64,000 nt of DNA from Glaciihabitans sp. INWT7. GTDB taxonomy: Bacteria; Actinomycetota; Actinomycetes; Actinomycetales; Microbacteriaceae. Positions 52,389 to 59,744 of the stretch are shown here, piece by piece. Numbering within the stretch: position 1 is the first letter of the stretch; each line of letters begins with the position of its first letter. The stretch is from assembly GCF_014217685.1 (NCBI RefSeq), contig NZ_CP043654.1:62001-126000 (forward strand), given 5' to 3'. The notes beneath the pieces were generated by a model. It saw only the letters and a list, made by a program, of their open reading frames with translations, searched no databases and had not been told where the DNA came from. Both the position numbers and the translations under genes were made by a program.

Positions 52389-52399
52389 AGACATGCGGC
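52389..52399 (-). promoter_or_regulatory. Class B element before the 52.3-kb gene
   Basis: GCCGC then ATG TCT AAC; this reading frame is not short but overlaps the following gene out of frame. Confidence 0.45.
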
Positions 52400-52453
52400 G
52401 GAAAATGCCGTCGGGCCAGGCAAAGCCGCACAGAGCCCTGCAGCGCTGGGCTT

Positions 52454-52648
52454 TTATCGTCGGTTGGGGTCGTTCTCCTGTGGGTGGCGGTTCTGGACAT
52501 TGCGCAAGTTGCCTAGTGCGTTCAAAATGACAACAACGATCGTAAGCACGCTGAACGGCCAGGTGCTGTAGTGCCAAATGAAGTGGCCGATCAACCCGAG
52601 GCCAGCTACGGCCAGGATCGCCCAGGACAGCCGCTGCGTCACCTTCAT
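52454..52648 (-). CDS. Small membrane protein
   Basis: A 64-residue protein with two hydrophobic segments (LSWAILAVAGLGLIGHFIWH and WPFSVLTIVVVILNAL) and a polar tail. GGAGGAG lies 5-6 bases before ATG 52648. It is 26 bases after the RNA ligase gene in the same direction, so probably co-transcribed. Confidence 0.65.
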   Translation of the reverse strand: MKVTQRLSWAILAVAGLGLIGHFIWHYSTWPFSVLTIVVVILNALGNLRNVQNRHPQENDPNRR

Positions 52649-52674
52649 TTGTCTCCTCCCCGTCATCGGACCTC

Positions 52675-53721
52675 TCAGCTGTCCTGGTGCTTCGCGAGGT
52701 ACTTGCGGGAGATGACCTTCGCCGACGCCCGCTGGCGGTACCCGTCGACTTCGATGGTCGTGTCGGTCATGTTCCGCCACACCACACCTTCGGCAGCGCG
52801 TTCCGGGTTGACCAGCGACCGGAGCCCGTCGACCTGATCGACAGCTGCTTCGACGGTCGCGGGGAGAACCAGGTCGTAGATCGGGACCGCGATGGCGAGC
52901 AGCTCAGCCGGCCATTCGCTGCGCGGGAGCTCTGCGCCGTCGACGAATACGGTGAACGCGCGGAACTGGACGGACTTCTGGCCGAGCCGGTTCGAAGGAA
53001 GCGACGGGCCAAACAGCTCACCCTGCACGGCTGCCGATTCGCCGAGAGTGCGGAGAATTTCGTGGAGGCCGAGCTGCCGAGCGGTCGCCCACAGTAGGTT
53101 GTCGCTCTCCTGCAGATCGTAGTTCCGCTGCGCGACACCGAAGTCCTCCCTGAGTGTCCAGGCCGTCATCGAAATTCCGTCGATCTTTTCCGTTGCCACC
53201 CAGTTGCCGGGCGTGCCGATGATCGCTCCGTTGTTCTGGATGCGCTCCTCGTCAGTCTTCGGGATCCATGCCGGGAACACGCCGCGGACGTTGCCGGCAA
53301 GCTCTGCCGGGATCGGCGGGTCCCACTTCACGATGCCGAGGTCGCGGGTGACGTCGGAGCCGATGAAAGCATCGGTGAACTCCGGGAACTCGGCGAGTCC
53401 GAGGGCGAGACCCTGCGAGTACTGCCCGCGAAGCTTCGCGGTCTTCAGAACATGACCGGTGTTGCCTTCCGGGTCGGTGCGGACACCGCGCGGTGCGAGG
53501 AAATCAAACCTTGGGTCGGCGGTCGGGATGAGAGAGTCGATCTCCACGTACAAGCACAGGTCGCCGGCGACGAAATCGCCACTTTTTACGACCACGTCCC
53601 ACCCGCGGACCCGCGCGCAGACGATCGCGTCAGCGTCGGGGATGTCACGGATCGATTCGATCCGTTCAATGGTCGCGAGGCGGCGGATGGTTTCGGTTCG
53701 TGCCGGAAGCGTGAGAGTCAT
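52675..53721 (-). CDS. ATP-dependent RNA ligase (Rnl5/DRB0094-like)
   Basis: A 348-residue protein. The N-terminal 150 residues resemble the OB-fold domain (IPDADAIVCARVRGWDVVVK ... GDLCLYVEIDSLIP) of Deinococcus-type RNA ligases. The nucleotidyltransferase core has motif I EKIDGIS (near residue 180, adenylated Lys), QGELFGPSL (motif IIIa area), AEGVVWRN (motif IV) and SAKVISRKY (motif V). It seals nicked or broken RNA, probably tRNA or rRNA damaged by other systems. A four-residue leader ORF overlaps its start. Confidence 0.88.
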   Translation of the reverse strand: MTLTLPARTETIRRLATIERIESIRDIPDADAIVCARVRGWDVVVKSGDFVAGDLCLYVEIDSLIPTADPRFDFLAPRGVRTDPEGNTGHVLKTAKLRGQYSQGLALGLAEFPEFTDAFIGSDVTRDLGIVKWDPPIPAELAGNVRGVFPAWIPKTDEERIQNNGAIIGTPGNWVATEKIDGISMTAWTLREDFGVAQRNYDLQESDNLLWATARQLGLHEILRTLGESAAVQGELFGPSLPSNRLGQKSVQFRAFTVFVDGAELPRSEWPAELLAIAVPIYDLVLPATVEAAVDQVDGLRSLVNPERAAEGVVWRNMTDTTIEVDGYRQRASAKVISRKYLAKHQDS

Positions 53722-53739
53722 ACCAACGGCATGCGCGGC
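53718..53739 (-). promoter_or_regulatory. Class B variant with MPLV leader overlapping the ligase start
   Basis: GCCGCGC then ATG CCG TTG GTA TGA (53732-53718); the TGA overlaps the ligase ATG 53721 as ATGA. No Shine-Dalgarno for the ligase itself, so its translation probably depends on the leader. Confidence 0.7.
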
Positions 53740-53744
53740 GAAGC

Positions 53745-53861
53745 TCAACCGGTGACGCGCGCAGCGCTGGCCACGGCGCCCGCCTGCATGCTCGCGACCG
53801 CGGCCGCATTCGCGTCAGCGATGGTGATGTTGCGGCCGCAGTTACAGGTTCCGTCGCACAT
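53745..53861 (-). CDS. Tiny Cys-containing peptide
   Basis: A 38-residue frame, MCDGTCNCGRNITIADANAA followed by an Ala-rich tail, with GGAAGG 8 bases before ATG 53861. The C-x3-C-x-C cluster within the first eight residues is unusual and could bind metal or be modified. It lies just upstream of the RNA ligase gene. No family recognised. Confidence 0.55.
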   Translation of the reverse strand: MCDGTCNCGRNITIADANAAAVASMQAGAVASAARVTG

Positions 53862-53917
53862 GGTTCAGCCTTCCGATCGTTGAACCGGGCAGCAGCTGCA
53901 GCCCGGCGCCAGGTGAA

Positions 53918-54730
53918 TTACAGGGCGATGGTGATGTCGACGCCGGGGCTCTTACCGAGCCGTTCCGAACCGATGCCCCAGTCGAGCGAGACGACGTACG
54001 CGTCGAGCTTCGATTCGAAGTCGGCAGGGAACCCGGCCGCGCCGCGCTCCCACACCGGGGCGCCGTCAGCGGAAACGATCTGGTTGACGGCCAGTCGACC
54101 GTTCACCATGTCACGTTCGACAAGCGCTGCCGTTCCGTTGCCGACGTAGTGGCGGACGTGCTGGCTGAGGCCTTCGAGCGCGAGCGCATTCTTGCGTTCC
54201 ACCATCTCGTTCATCGCTTCGGCGACTGCGCTGATCTCCCGGTCGATAGCCCAGGTTGAGCGACCCTCGTCAGCTGCAGTCCGGAGGGTGAATCGCTCGC
54301 GACCTTCCTCGTTCACCACCCGTTCGAGTTCGGTGTTGCGGGCATCCTCGGAACCGTTGAACTCATCGCCGATAACGTCGAGGTAGTCCCGAATGTCGTC
54401 GTAGCCGTACTGGTCGATCGGGATCTCATTCCCGTCCTCATCCAGAAGCCGGACGAAGTCGAGCGAGGAAGCGTCGATGTCGTCGAAGATCTCGAACTCA
54501 GCGGTCGCGGCGTTCGGTGCAGCGTTACGGATCGCTTCCTTCATCGCTGAGACACCAGCATCCAGAACATTCCTCCCCGCATCCCAGTAGGCGGAGCGAG
54601 CCTTCTCCCACGCCGCGTTGGCCGGAGTGGGATCCGCGGCAGTCAGAGCCACCTGAGGTGCGCTCTGCGGCTTGTCGACGAAGACGCCGGAGCTGGCGCG
54701 CGGGTGGGCGATGGAGTCGAAGTCAGTCAT
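53918..54730 (-). CDS. HPR-tag protein 7
   Basis: A 270-residue protein with tag IAHPRASSGVFVDKPQSAPQ. The body is mostly helical (AYWDAGRNVLDAGVSAMKEA, STWAIDREISAVAEAMNEMV) and not recognised. ATG 54730 has no Shine-Dalgarno; GCCGCACACGTAG ends 5 bases upstream. Confidence 0.8.
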   Translation of the reverse strand: MTDFDSIAHPRASSGVFVDKPQSAPQVALTAADPTPANAAWEKARSAYWDAGRNVLDAGVSAMKEAIRNAAPNAATAEFEIFDDIDASSLDFVRLLDEDGNEIPIDQYGYDDIRDYLDVIGDEFNGSEDARNTELERVVNEEGRERFTLRTAADEGRSTWAIDREISAVAEAMNEMVERKNALALEGLSQHVRHYVGNGTAALVERDMVNGRLAVNQIVSADGAPVWERGAAGFPADFESKLDAYVVSLDWGIGSERLGKSPGVDITIAL

Positions 54731-54735
54731 GGGAA

Positions 54736-54748
54736 CTACGTGTGCGGC
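54736..54748 (-). promoter_or_regulatory. Class A element at HPR-tag gene 7
   Basis: GCCGCACACGTAG, 5 bases before ATG 54730. Confidence 0.65.
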
Positions 54749-54778
54749 TTCTCCCGGGCCGGACGACAGTGACGACGC

Positions 54779-55327
54779 TCACCTCGCCGTCAGATCGACT
54801 TCCTCGATCGCCGCCAACGCCACCCGAAGAGCTGCGGGAACTGTGCTGCTGGCCATCTGCATGTCGCCGCTTTCCAACCGGCCGATCCGGATATACCCGA
54901 TCGGTCCGCCGGCCGCCTCGAACTGCAGAGATGTGATCTCAGCAAAGGGCGCGCACCCGGCGAACACCAGCGCCTCCCCATGCAGCCACTCAGCGACCGC
55001 CACATTGAACGGGTCCGTCGTCGCACGCAACGCCCGAGCGCCCGCACGAAGAATCACCAGCGTCTCAGCGTCCGTGAACCCGGTCGGCCCCAGCGGCAAA
55101 CACTGCGCCGGCACACCCGAGAACGGGTCGATGATCTCCTCAGGGATCGTCACCCCCTGGGCGAGCAGAGCCTCGACGACATCATCAGCGACGACCGACA
55201 GGTTGATCGGACTGTCCTCGCTTTCAGCGTCTACGCCGACACGCTCGAGCGAACGGCCGATCGTCGCATAGGCGATGTTCTTCGCGGCGGAAACCTCAGC
55301 GGGTTCGAAATCTGCGTCGTCAGTCAT
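54779..55327 (-). CDS. Hypothetical soluble protein
   Basis: A 182-residue acidic protein (LSVVADDVVEALLAQGVTIP, FTDAETLVILRAGARALRAT, IGYIRIGRLESGDMQMASST). No recognised domain. It follows a class B element with a four-residue leader by 57 bases and precedes HPR-tag gene 7. Confidence 0.7.
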   Translation of the reverse strand: MTDDADFEPAEVSAAKNIAYATIGRSLERVGVDAESEDSPINLSVVADDVVEALLAQGVTIPEEIIDPFSGVPAQCLPLGPTGFTDAETLVILRAGARALRATTDPFNVAVAEWLHGEALVFAGCAPFAEITSLQFEAAGGPIGYIRIGRLESGDMQMASSTVPAALRVALAAIEEVDLTAR

Positions 55328-55384
55328 GGGCGTCTCCGTCGGTCTGAAATCAGGTGTCGAGGAAGCTCCGGCATGCAGGCGACC

Positions 55385-55404
55385 TCACGAAAGAGACATG
55401 CGGC
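55385..55404 (-). promoter_or_regulatory. Class B element with MSLS leader ORF
   Basis: GCCGC then ATG TCT CTT TCG TGA (55399-55385), upstream of the 55.3-kb gene and about 50 bases after a strong terminator. Confidence 0.6.
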
Positions 55405-55453
55405 GGGAGAGCCCCGCCCTCCGGCACTGATGCGAACAGCGAGTACACGAAAA

Positions 55454-55500
55454 GCGCAATAAATTTGGTCTTACGGCCCTTAAGACCAGTTTTATTGCGC
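55454..55500 (-). terminator. Second terminator after HPR-tag gene 8
   Basis: GCGCAATAAA with its complement, plus GGTCTTA and TAAGACC inside, forms a long imperfect hairpin followed by TTTTCG on the minus strand. Confidence 0.8.
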
Positions 55501-55527
55501 ACCGGCCGACGAAGACGCACGAAAAAC

Positions 55528-55554
55528 GAACTGTCGCACAATCTGCGACAGTTC
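55528..55554 (-). terminator. First terminator after HPR-tag gene 8
   Basis: GAACTGTCGCA and TGCGACAGTTC form an 11-bp stem with a 5-base loop followed by GTTTTTC, a classic intrinsic terminator 7 bases after the stop. Confidence 0.9.
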
Positions 55555-55560
55555 ACATCC

Positions 55561-56388
55561 CTACCCGCGGTGCTTCGCCAGCGCCCACGTGCCGATCATC
55601 GAGGCGAGGTCCTTGTCGGCCGGGGTGAACTGGTCGTAGATCGTACCGATCTCGTTTCCGAGCGCCGGTACGTTGAGCGAACCGGTCAGCCCGAACGAGC
55701 CGAACGTCTTCGCGTCCGGGTAGGTCTCACCGAGATACTTCGCGCCGGCCAGAGCGGTGCGGTTGTCCAGCTCGCGGACGCCGATGCGAGCGCGAACCTC
55801 AGAGCGAACATCGTCCACGGTCAGATCACGGCCGTTCAGCATGTCGGAGAAACCAACAGCGATATGGGCTTGCAGGTGCTTGTCCAGGTCAGCGCCGAGA
55901 GTGGCGTCGTCGCGGAGGCGGACGAGCTCGGAGATCTTCGTCTCACAGATCGCAGTGGTGTTCAAACCCAGACCGTCGACGGTCAGGTCATGGTCGGGGA
56001 GGTCGAACCAGACAGACGACCGCTCCCAATCACCGGCGTCGTAGAAGACCGCCGCGAATCGATCGCGGAAGAACGAGCTCACCGCCCCCGTCTTCCAGAT
56101 CAGCTCGTCGCTCCACTCGTCGTCGGGCAGCCGACCCGGGTTCGAGGCGATGAGGTCGACGTCCACGCCGGCGGCCGCGGTGACAGAGGAGTCACCCTCG
56201 GCATATCCGACCCTCATCTGATCGACCGGGCTGGACGCCGGCAGGCTGAGCTGACGAGCGGTGAACGTGCTCATCACACCAGGATCCACCGACAGAGGTC
56301 GGAAGCTGAGCTCCACGATCGGGGCGGACTGCTCCTTGTCGGCGAATTTGCCGGCGAGACGCGGGTGCAAGAGTTCGTTGAAAGTCAT
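55561..56388 (-). CDS. HPR-tag protein 8
   Basis: A 275-residue protein with tag LLHPRLAGKFADKEQSAPIV. The rest (VSSFFRDRFAAVFYDAGDWE, TKISELVRLRDDATLGADLD, ARIGVRELDNRTALAGAKYL) is unrecognised. ATG 56388 lacks a Shine-Dalgarno; GCCACACACATAC ends 6 bases upstream. Two intrinsic terminators follow. Confidence 0.8.
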   Translation of the reverse strand: MTFNELLHPRLAGKFADKEQSAPIVELSFRPLSVDPGVMSTFTARQLSLPASSPVDQMRVGYAEGDSSVTAAAGVDVDLIASNPGRLPDDEWSDELIWKTGAVSSFFRDRFAAVFYDAGDWERSSVWFDLPDHDLTVDGLGLNTTAICETKISELVRLRDDATLGADLDKHLQAHIAVGFSDMLNGRDLTVDDVRSEVRARIGVRELDNRTALAGAKYLGETYPDAKTFGSFGLTGSLNVPALGNEIGTIYDQFTPADKDLASMIGTWALAKHRG

Positions 56389-56394
56389 GCCGAC

Positions 56395-56407
56395 GTATGT
56401 GTGTGGC
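56395..56407 (-). promoter_or_regulatory. Class A element at HPR-tag gene 8
   Basis: GCCACACACATAC, 6 bases before ATG 56388 and 8 bases after the hairpin at 56415-56438. Confidence 0.65.
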
Positions 56408-56414
56408 GCGGCGC

Positions 56415-56438
56415 AACCATACCGAAAACGGTATGGTT
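56415..56438 (-). terminator. Perfect hairpin upstream of HPR-tag gene 8
   Basis: AACCATACCG and CGGTATGGTT enclose a TTTT loop. It is 35 bases past the end of the preceding small frame and directly abuts the class A element. Confidence 0.65.
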
Positions 56439-56472
56439 CTGGCTTTCAAGGAGCGGGCGACCGCACCCCGGG

Positions 56473-56659
56473 TCAGTACACCCCGCCCCGCTCCGCGAAC
56501 AACCGCTCGAACGCGTCCTTCCCCGTCGTCGCACGCAGTGTCGCCTCGAAAACCTCATCGCGGCCGGTGAGGTCCAGCGACAGAAGACTAGCCCGAGCTA
56601 GCGCCCGAGCCGAAAAGTGCGTCAGCGATACGGCCGGCCTCAGCGGACGCGGACCACAT
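56473..56659 (-). pseudogene. Possible small frameshifted gene
   Basis: ATG 56659 opens MWSASAEAGRIADALFGSGA and stops at TAG; a +1 shift exactly there continues as SLLSLDLTGRDEVFEATLRA and on to AERGGVY and a TGA at 56473. Both halves read protein-like. Either a frameshift mutation, a sequence error or recoding at GGC-TAG would join them. The start overlaps the end of HPR-tag gene 9. Confidence 0.35.
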
Positions 56660-56999
56660 CGATCTCAGACCGCAACGGCAGCACCGGAGCGCCCACCCTC
56701 TCGAGGTACTCCGCGTTCACCAGAAGACGAGTCGTCGCGAGGAACGAACCGGTCTCCCGGTCCAGATCCGCGAAAATCGTCGCACGCTCAGTCGCGCGCC
56801 CGTCGCTCACACCGTTGGCCGCGTCATCCGCGTCCAACTGGCGAAGCTTCGCGGTCAGCTCCGGCAGGCTCTCGAACGTCATCCCGTGGGAGACGAACTT
56901 CGGCTCGGACGTACCCAGCTGAATTTCCGGCGCGCCCTGCGGCTTGTTCGCGAACTTGCCGACAAGGCGGTGGTGGTCAGCTTCGGTGAAGGTCGTCAT
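56640..56999 (-). CDS. HPR-tag protein 9
   Basis: The shortest tag protein, 119 residues, with tag ADHHRLVGKFANKPQGAPEI. The rest (FESLPELTAKLRQLDADDAA, ATIFADLDRETGSFLATTRL) is unrecognised. ATG 56999 lacks a Shine-Dalgarno; GCCGCACACTTAC ends 6 bases upstream. Confidence 0.75.
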   Translation of the reverse strand: MTTFTEADHHRLVGKFANKPQGAPEIQLGTSEPKFVSHGMTFESLPELTAKLRQLDADDAANGVSDGRATERATIFADLDRETGSFLATTRLLVNAEYLERVGAPVLPLRSEIDVVRVR

Positions 57000-57005
57000 G
57001 TGGGC

Positions 57006-57018
57006 GTAAGTGTGCGGC
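57006..57018 (-). promoter_or_regulatory. Class A element at HPR-tag gene 9
   Basis: GCCGCACACTTAC, 6 bases before ATG 56999. Confidence 0.65.
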
Positions 57019-57045
57019 TCGAAACGGGGACGGTCCGAGAGGCGG

Positions 57046-57450
57046 TCAGTGGAGCGTGGAGCCGGTCCAGTTCAACGGGGCGTTCGACGAGGCGGGTGGC
57101 GATCCGGGGACGTGGTCGAAGCGGGAGTTCGCTTTCCCGTGCTGACTGGCAGGGGTCATCGAACCGGACAGGCCAGCCCGGCGGCAGCGGACCCCCGCCA
57201 GGATGACGGCAGCCGCGGCCGCAATCGCGAACGAGCTGATGGCGATGAAAAGCCAGCCGGCCTGCGCGTTCACGCCGCCGCGGGTCGCCAAGCGGATCCC
57301 TTCCGGCAGGGTGAACCAGCTGACGAGCGCGACAAGCGCGCCGAGCGTGAGGAAAGTGTTCCCCCGGCGGATCTGACGTTGCCGGAGTTCAAGCAGGTCA
57401 GCCAGATCGAGGGCGGCCTGGCTTGGAGTGGAGATCGGTTGGTGGTTCAT
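57046..57450 (-). CDS. Small membrane protein coupled to thioredoxin reductase
   Basis: A 134-residue protein with two transmembrane segments (TFLTLGALVALVSWFTLPEG and GWLFIAISSFAIAAAAAVIL) and a polar tail. Its ATG overlaps the stop of the reductase gene (ATGA). No family recognised. Confidence 0.7.
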   Translation of the reverse strand: MNHQPISTPSQAALDLADLLELRQRQIRRGNTFLTLGALVALVSWFTLPEGIRLATRGGVNAQAGWLFIAISSFAIAAAAAVILAGVRCRRAGLSGSMTPASQHGKANSRFDHVPGSPPASSNAPLNWTGSTLH

Positions 57451-58400
57451 TGCGGCTTTCGGCTGGTGCTGGTGAGTGAGGCTAGGTAATGCTCGACGTC
57501 GAGGGCGGCGACCGTCCCCGACGCGGCGGCGGTGACCGCCTGGCGGTAGGTCGGGTCGATAACATCGCCGGCCGCGAACACACCCGCCTGGCTGGTGCGG
57601 GAGGACCGGCCGTCAACTTCGACGGTGCCGTGGACGGTGAGCGCAAGCTTCCCGTGCACAAGGTGGGTGCGAGGGTCCGACCCCACCGCGACGAAGAGAC
57701 CGTCGAGGGGAAGGTGCCGGCTGGCGTACGGGGTGACGAGGGTGACACCGCTCAGGTGGTCGTCGCCGTGGAGGGCGACGACCGCGGAATCGAAGATGAA
57801 CTCGATCTTCGGGTTCCGGTTTGCGCGGTCCTGCATGGCCTTCGACGCCCGCAGGCGCGAGCGGACGAGAACGTAGACCTTCGCGGCGAACTTCGTCAGG
57901 AAGAGTGCCTCCTCAAGGGCGGAGTCCCCTCCGCCGACGACGGCGATCGTCTTCTCGCGGAAGAAGAACCCGTCGCAGGTGGCGCACCAGGAGATACCGT
58001 GCCCGGACAGGCGTTCCTCGTCCGGCAGGTTCAGCTTCCGATAGGCACTCCCGGTCGCGAAGATCACCGCGAGGCAGTCGTGAACGGTCCCGTCGCCGAT
58101 GGTGACCTGTTTCGTTTCGCCGTGCAGTCGCAAGTCGACGACATCGTCGTAGACGACCTCGGCGCCAAACTTCTCAGCCTGCTCCTGCATCGCGGCCATC
58201 AGCTCCGGGCCCTGGACGCCGTCCGGGAAGCCGGGGAAATTGTCGACTTCGGTGGTTGTCATCAGGTCGCCGCCGGCGGAGACGGAGCTCGCGAGCACGA
58301 GAGGGTTCAGGTTCGCGCGCGCCGCGTAGATGGCGGCGGTGAGGGCGGCCGGCCCGGAGCCGATGATGATCAGCTCACGGGGCCCGCCGGCAGTGGTCAA
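57447..58400 (-). CDS. trxB: Thioredoxin reductase
   Basis: A 317-residue flavoprotein with the FAD motif IIIGSGPAALTAAIYAARAN, the active-site disulfide SWCATCDGFFF (near residue 138), the NADPH motif VVGGGDSALEEALFLTKFA and the C-terminal GVFAAGDVIDPTYRQAVTAA. It transfers electrons from NADPH to thioredoxin. The start TTG 58400 overlaps the TGA of the preceding gene. No thioredoxin gene is in the window; a plasmid-borne reductase might serve disulfide handling for pili or use the host thioredoxin. Confidence 0.93.
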   Translation of the reverse strand: MTTAGGPRELIIIGSGPAALTAAIYAARANLNPLVLASSVSAGGDLMTTTEVDNFPGFPDGVQGPELMAAMQEQAEKFGAEVVYDDVVDLRLHGETKQVTIGDGTVHDCLAVIFATGSAYRKLNLPDEERLSGHGISWCATCDGFFFREKTIAVVGGGDSALEEALFLTKFAAKVYVLVRSRLRASKAMQDRANRNPKIEFIFDSAVVALHGDDHLSGVTLVTPYASRHLPLDGLFVAVGSDPRTHLVHGKLALTVHGTVEVDGRSSRTSQAGVFAAGDVIDPTYRQAVTAAASGTVAALDVEHYLASLTSTSRKPQ

Positions 58401-59290
58401 ACCAGAGCGCCCTCGGACGCATCCGCCGTGACACGGTTCTCCCACAGGGCTTCGACGAACACCCAGTAGTCGTTCCGGATGCTGTACAGCGACTCCACGA
58501 GGGCGTCGAACGGTCCGTCGATCAGGGTCTGCAGCGGGCGGAGAGGCCAGTTCTCCAGATCAGCGAGGATCCGCCCCCAGAGAGACGCGGGGGACTCCTC
58601 GCCCTCAGCGCCGGCCGGGCCGTCGCCGATCGAACCCTGCGCCAGGTACAAGATCGTCTTCGCGTCGTTGGTCAGGATCTCGATGTCGAGAGCCTCGTCG
58701 CTGAGCGATTCGGAAGCCATGGCGATCAGGTCGTTGCTGAGGACAGCCCAGGAGGCGGGAACGAGGAGCGCGAGGAGGTCCTCCGCCTGCTGGCGGGACC
58801 AGTCGACCTCGGTGGCGTCGTTCATGCCGTCGGAGAGGTCGATGCGGTCGAGGTCTTCGTCCGGCTCGCCTTCCAGCCACTCGGTGATCCGGGCCTGGAC
58901 TACCGGGTCCTCGGAGTCGAGGCCGACGGTGGACAGGACGTCCAACCACGTTCCGGTCTCCACGTCGTAGAGGCCGGTGATGGTCAGCTCGAGTGCGACG
59001 CGGACAGCCCACACATCGGTGCGCTCTCCGGTCTCCGGTGCGGTGAGGCGTTCCGGCAGCCACAGCTGCGGGTGCCAGAAGGCGGAAGGCTCGGCGATGG
59101 CTGGCCAGCGCTGTCCAGGCTCGCGCTTGGAGAGGGGGATGGCGAGAAGGGGCGAGGAGACGATGACCTCTTTGGGGAGGTTCGAGTATCGAGTCCACCG
59201 CGAAAGCCGATCGGCGATCGCCATCGCCTGCATGGGCAGGAGCAGGGACTCACCGGGGGATGTCAGAAACTGACGGCGGCGAATTTCCAT
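58397..59290 (-). CDS. Hypothetical protein upstream of trxB
   Basis: A 297-residue soluble protein (RWTRYSNLPKEVIVSSPLLA, TGLYDVETGTWLDVLSTVGL, EILTNDAKTILYLAQGSIGD). No recognised domain and no tag. It is coupled to trxB by an overlapping stop/start. A class B element with leader MSLR lies about 53 bases upstream. Confidence 0.75.
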   Translation of the reverse strand: MEIRRRQFLTSPGESLLLPMQAMAIADRLSRWTRYSNLPKEVIVSSPLLAIPLSKREPGQRWPAIAEPSAFWHPQLWLPERLTAPETGERTDVWAVRVALELTITGLYDVETGTWLDVLSTVGLDSEDPVVQARITEWLEGEPDEDLDRIDLSDGMNDATEVDWSRQQAEDLLALLVPASWAVLSNDLIAMASESLSDEALDIEILTNDAKTILYLAQGSIGDGPAGAEGEESPASLWGRILADLENWPLRPLQTLIDGPFDALVESLYSIRNDYWVFVEALWENRVTADASEGALV

Positions 59291-59342
59291 TGGTGGTTTC
59301 CCAGATCTATTCAGTGACCTCGGGACGGATTCCCGTGTGGTC

Positions 59343-59362
59343 TTACCGAAGAGACATGTGGC
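59343..59362 (-). promoter_or_regulatory. Class B element with MSLR leader ORF
   Basis: GCCAC then ATG TCT CTT CGG TAA (59357-59343), heading the 59.3-kb hypothetical and trxB operon. Confidence 0.6.
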
Positions 59363-59431
59363 AACTGGAGGTCGTCTGGAGGGACGCCGAAATTCAGATT
59401 GCTGGGAAGCTAATGCAGCCCAGAGATTGGG

Positions 59432-59599
59432 TCAGTCGGCACTCTCGAATTCGTGGTCCGGCTGGTCGCCGTCAGGGGTGTGTTCGTCCTCCTGGTCACC
59501 ACAGATTTCGCATTCGCCCTCGGAGCTGAAATGCCCATGAGGGTCGACCTGATCCTCGTCCGCTTCTTCTCCGCAGACCGGGCAGCTCCAACTCGCCAT
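59432..59599 (-). CDS. Small zinc-ribbon protein
   Basis: A 55-residue acidic protein MASWSCPVCGEEADEDQVDP ... SSEGECEICGDQEDEHTPDG with two C-x2-C knuckles about 24 residues apart, i.e. a likely zinc ribbon. AAGGAA lies 6 bases before ATG 59599. It is the gene immediately upstream of the MSLR leader. Probable nucleic-acid or protein-binding accessory factor; no family name. Confidence 0.75.
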   Translation of the reverse strand: MASWSCPVCGEEADEDQVDPHGHFSSEGECEICGDQEDEHTPDGDQPDHEFESAD

Positions 59600-59744
59600 G
59601 TTCGTTCCTTCGAGGTCGGCGCGCAGGGCCCGGACCGGGTTCGGGTTTCGTGGACAGGATGTCGTCGGAGATCCTGGCTGGTCGATTCAGGAAAGTCTGG
59701 TCTGACCGTGACGGGGGACTGAATTGCCGTTTCTTTCAGGAAAC

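Noticed and set aside
52146-52394. Class B ATG at 52394 as the start of a real 83-codon protein
   Set aside because: The frame overlaps a convincing membrane protein gene out of register and becomes Arg/Ser-rich; only its first codons resemble the other leaders.
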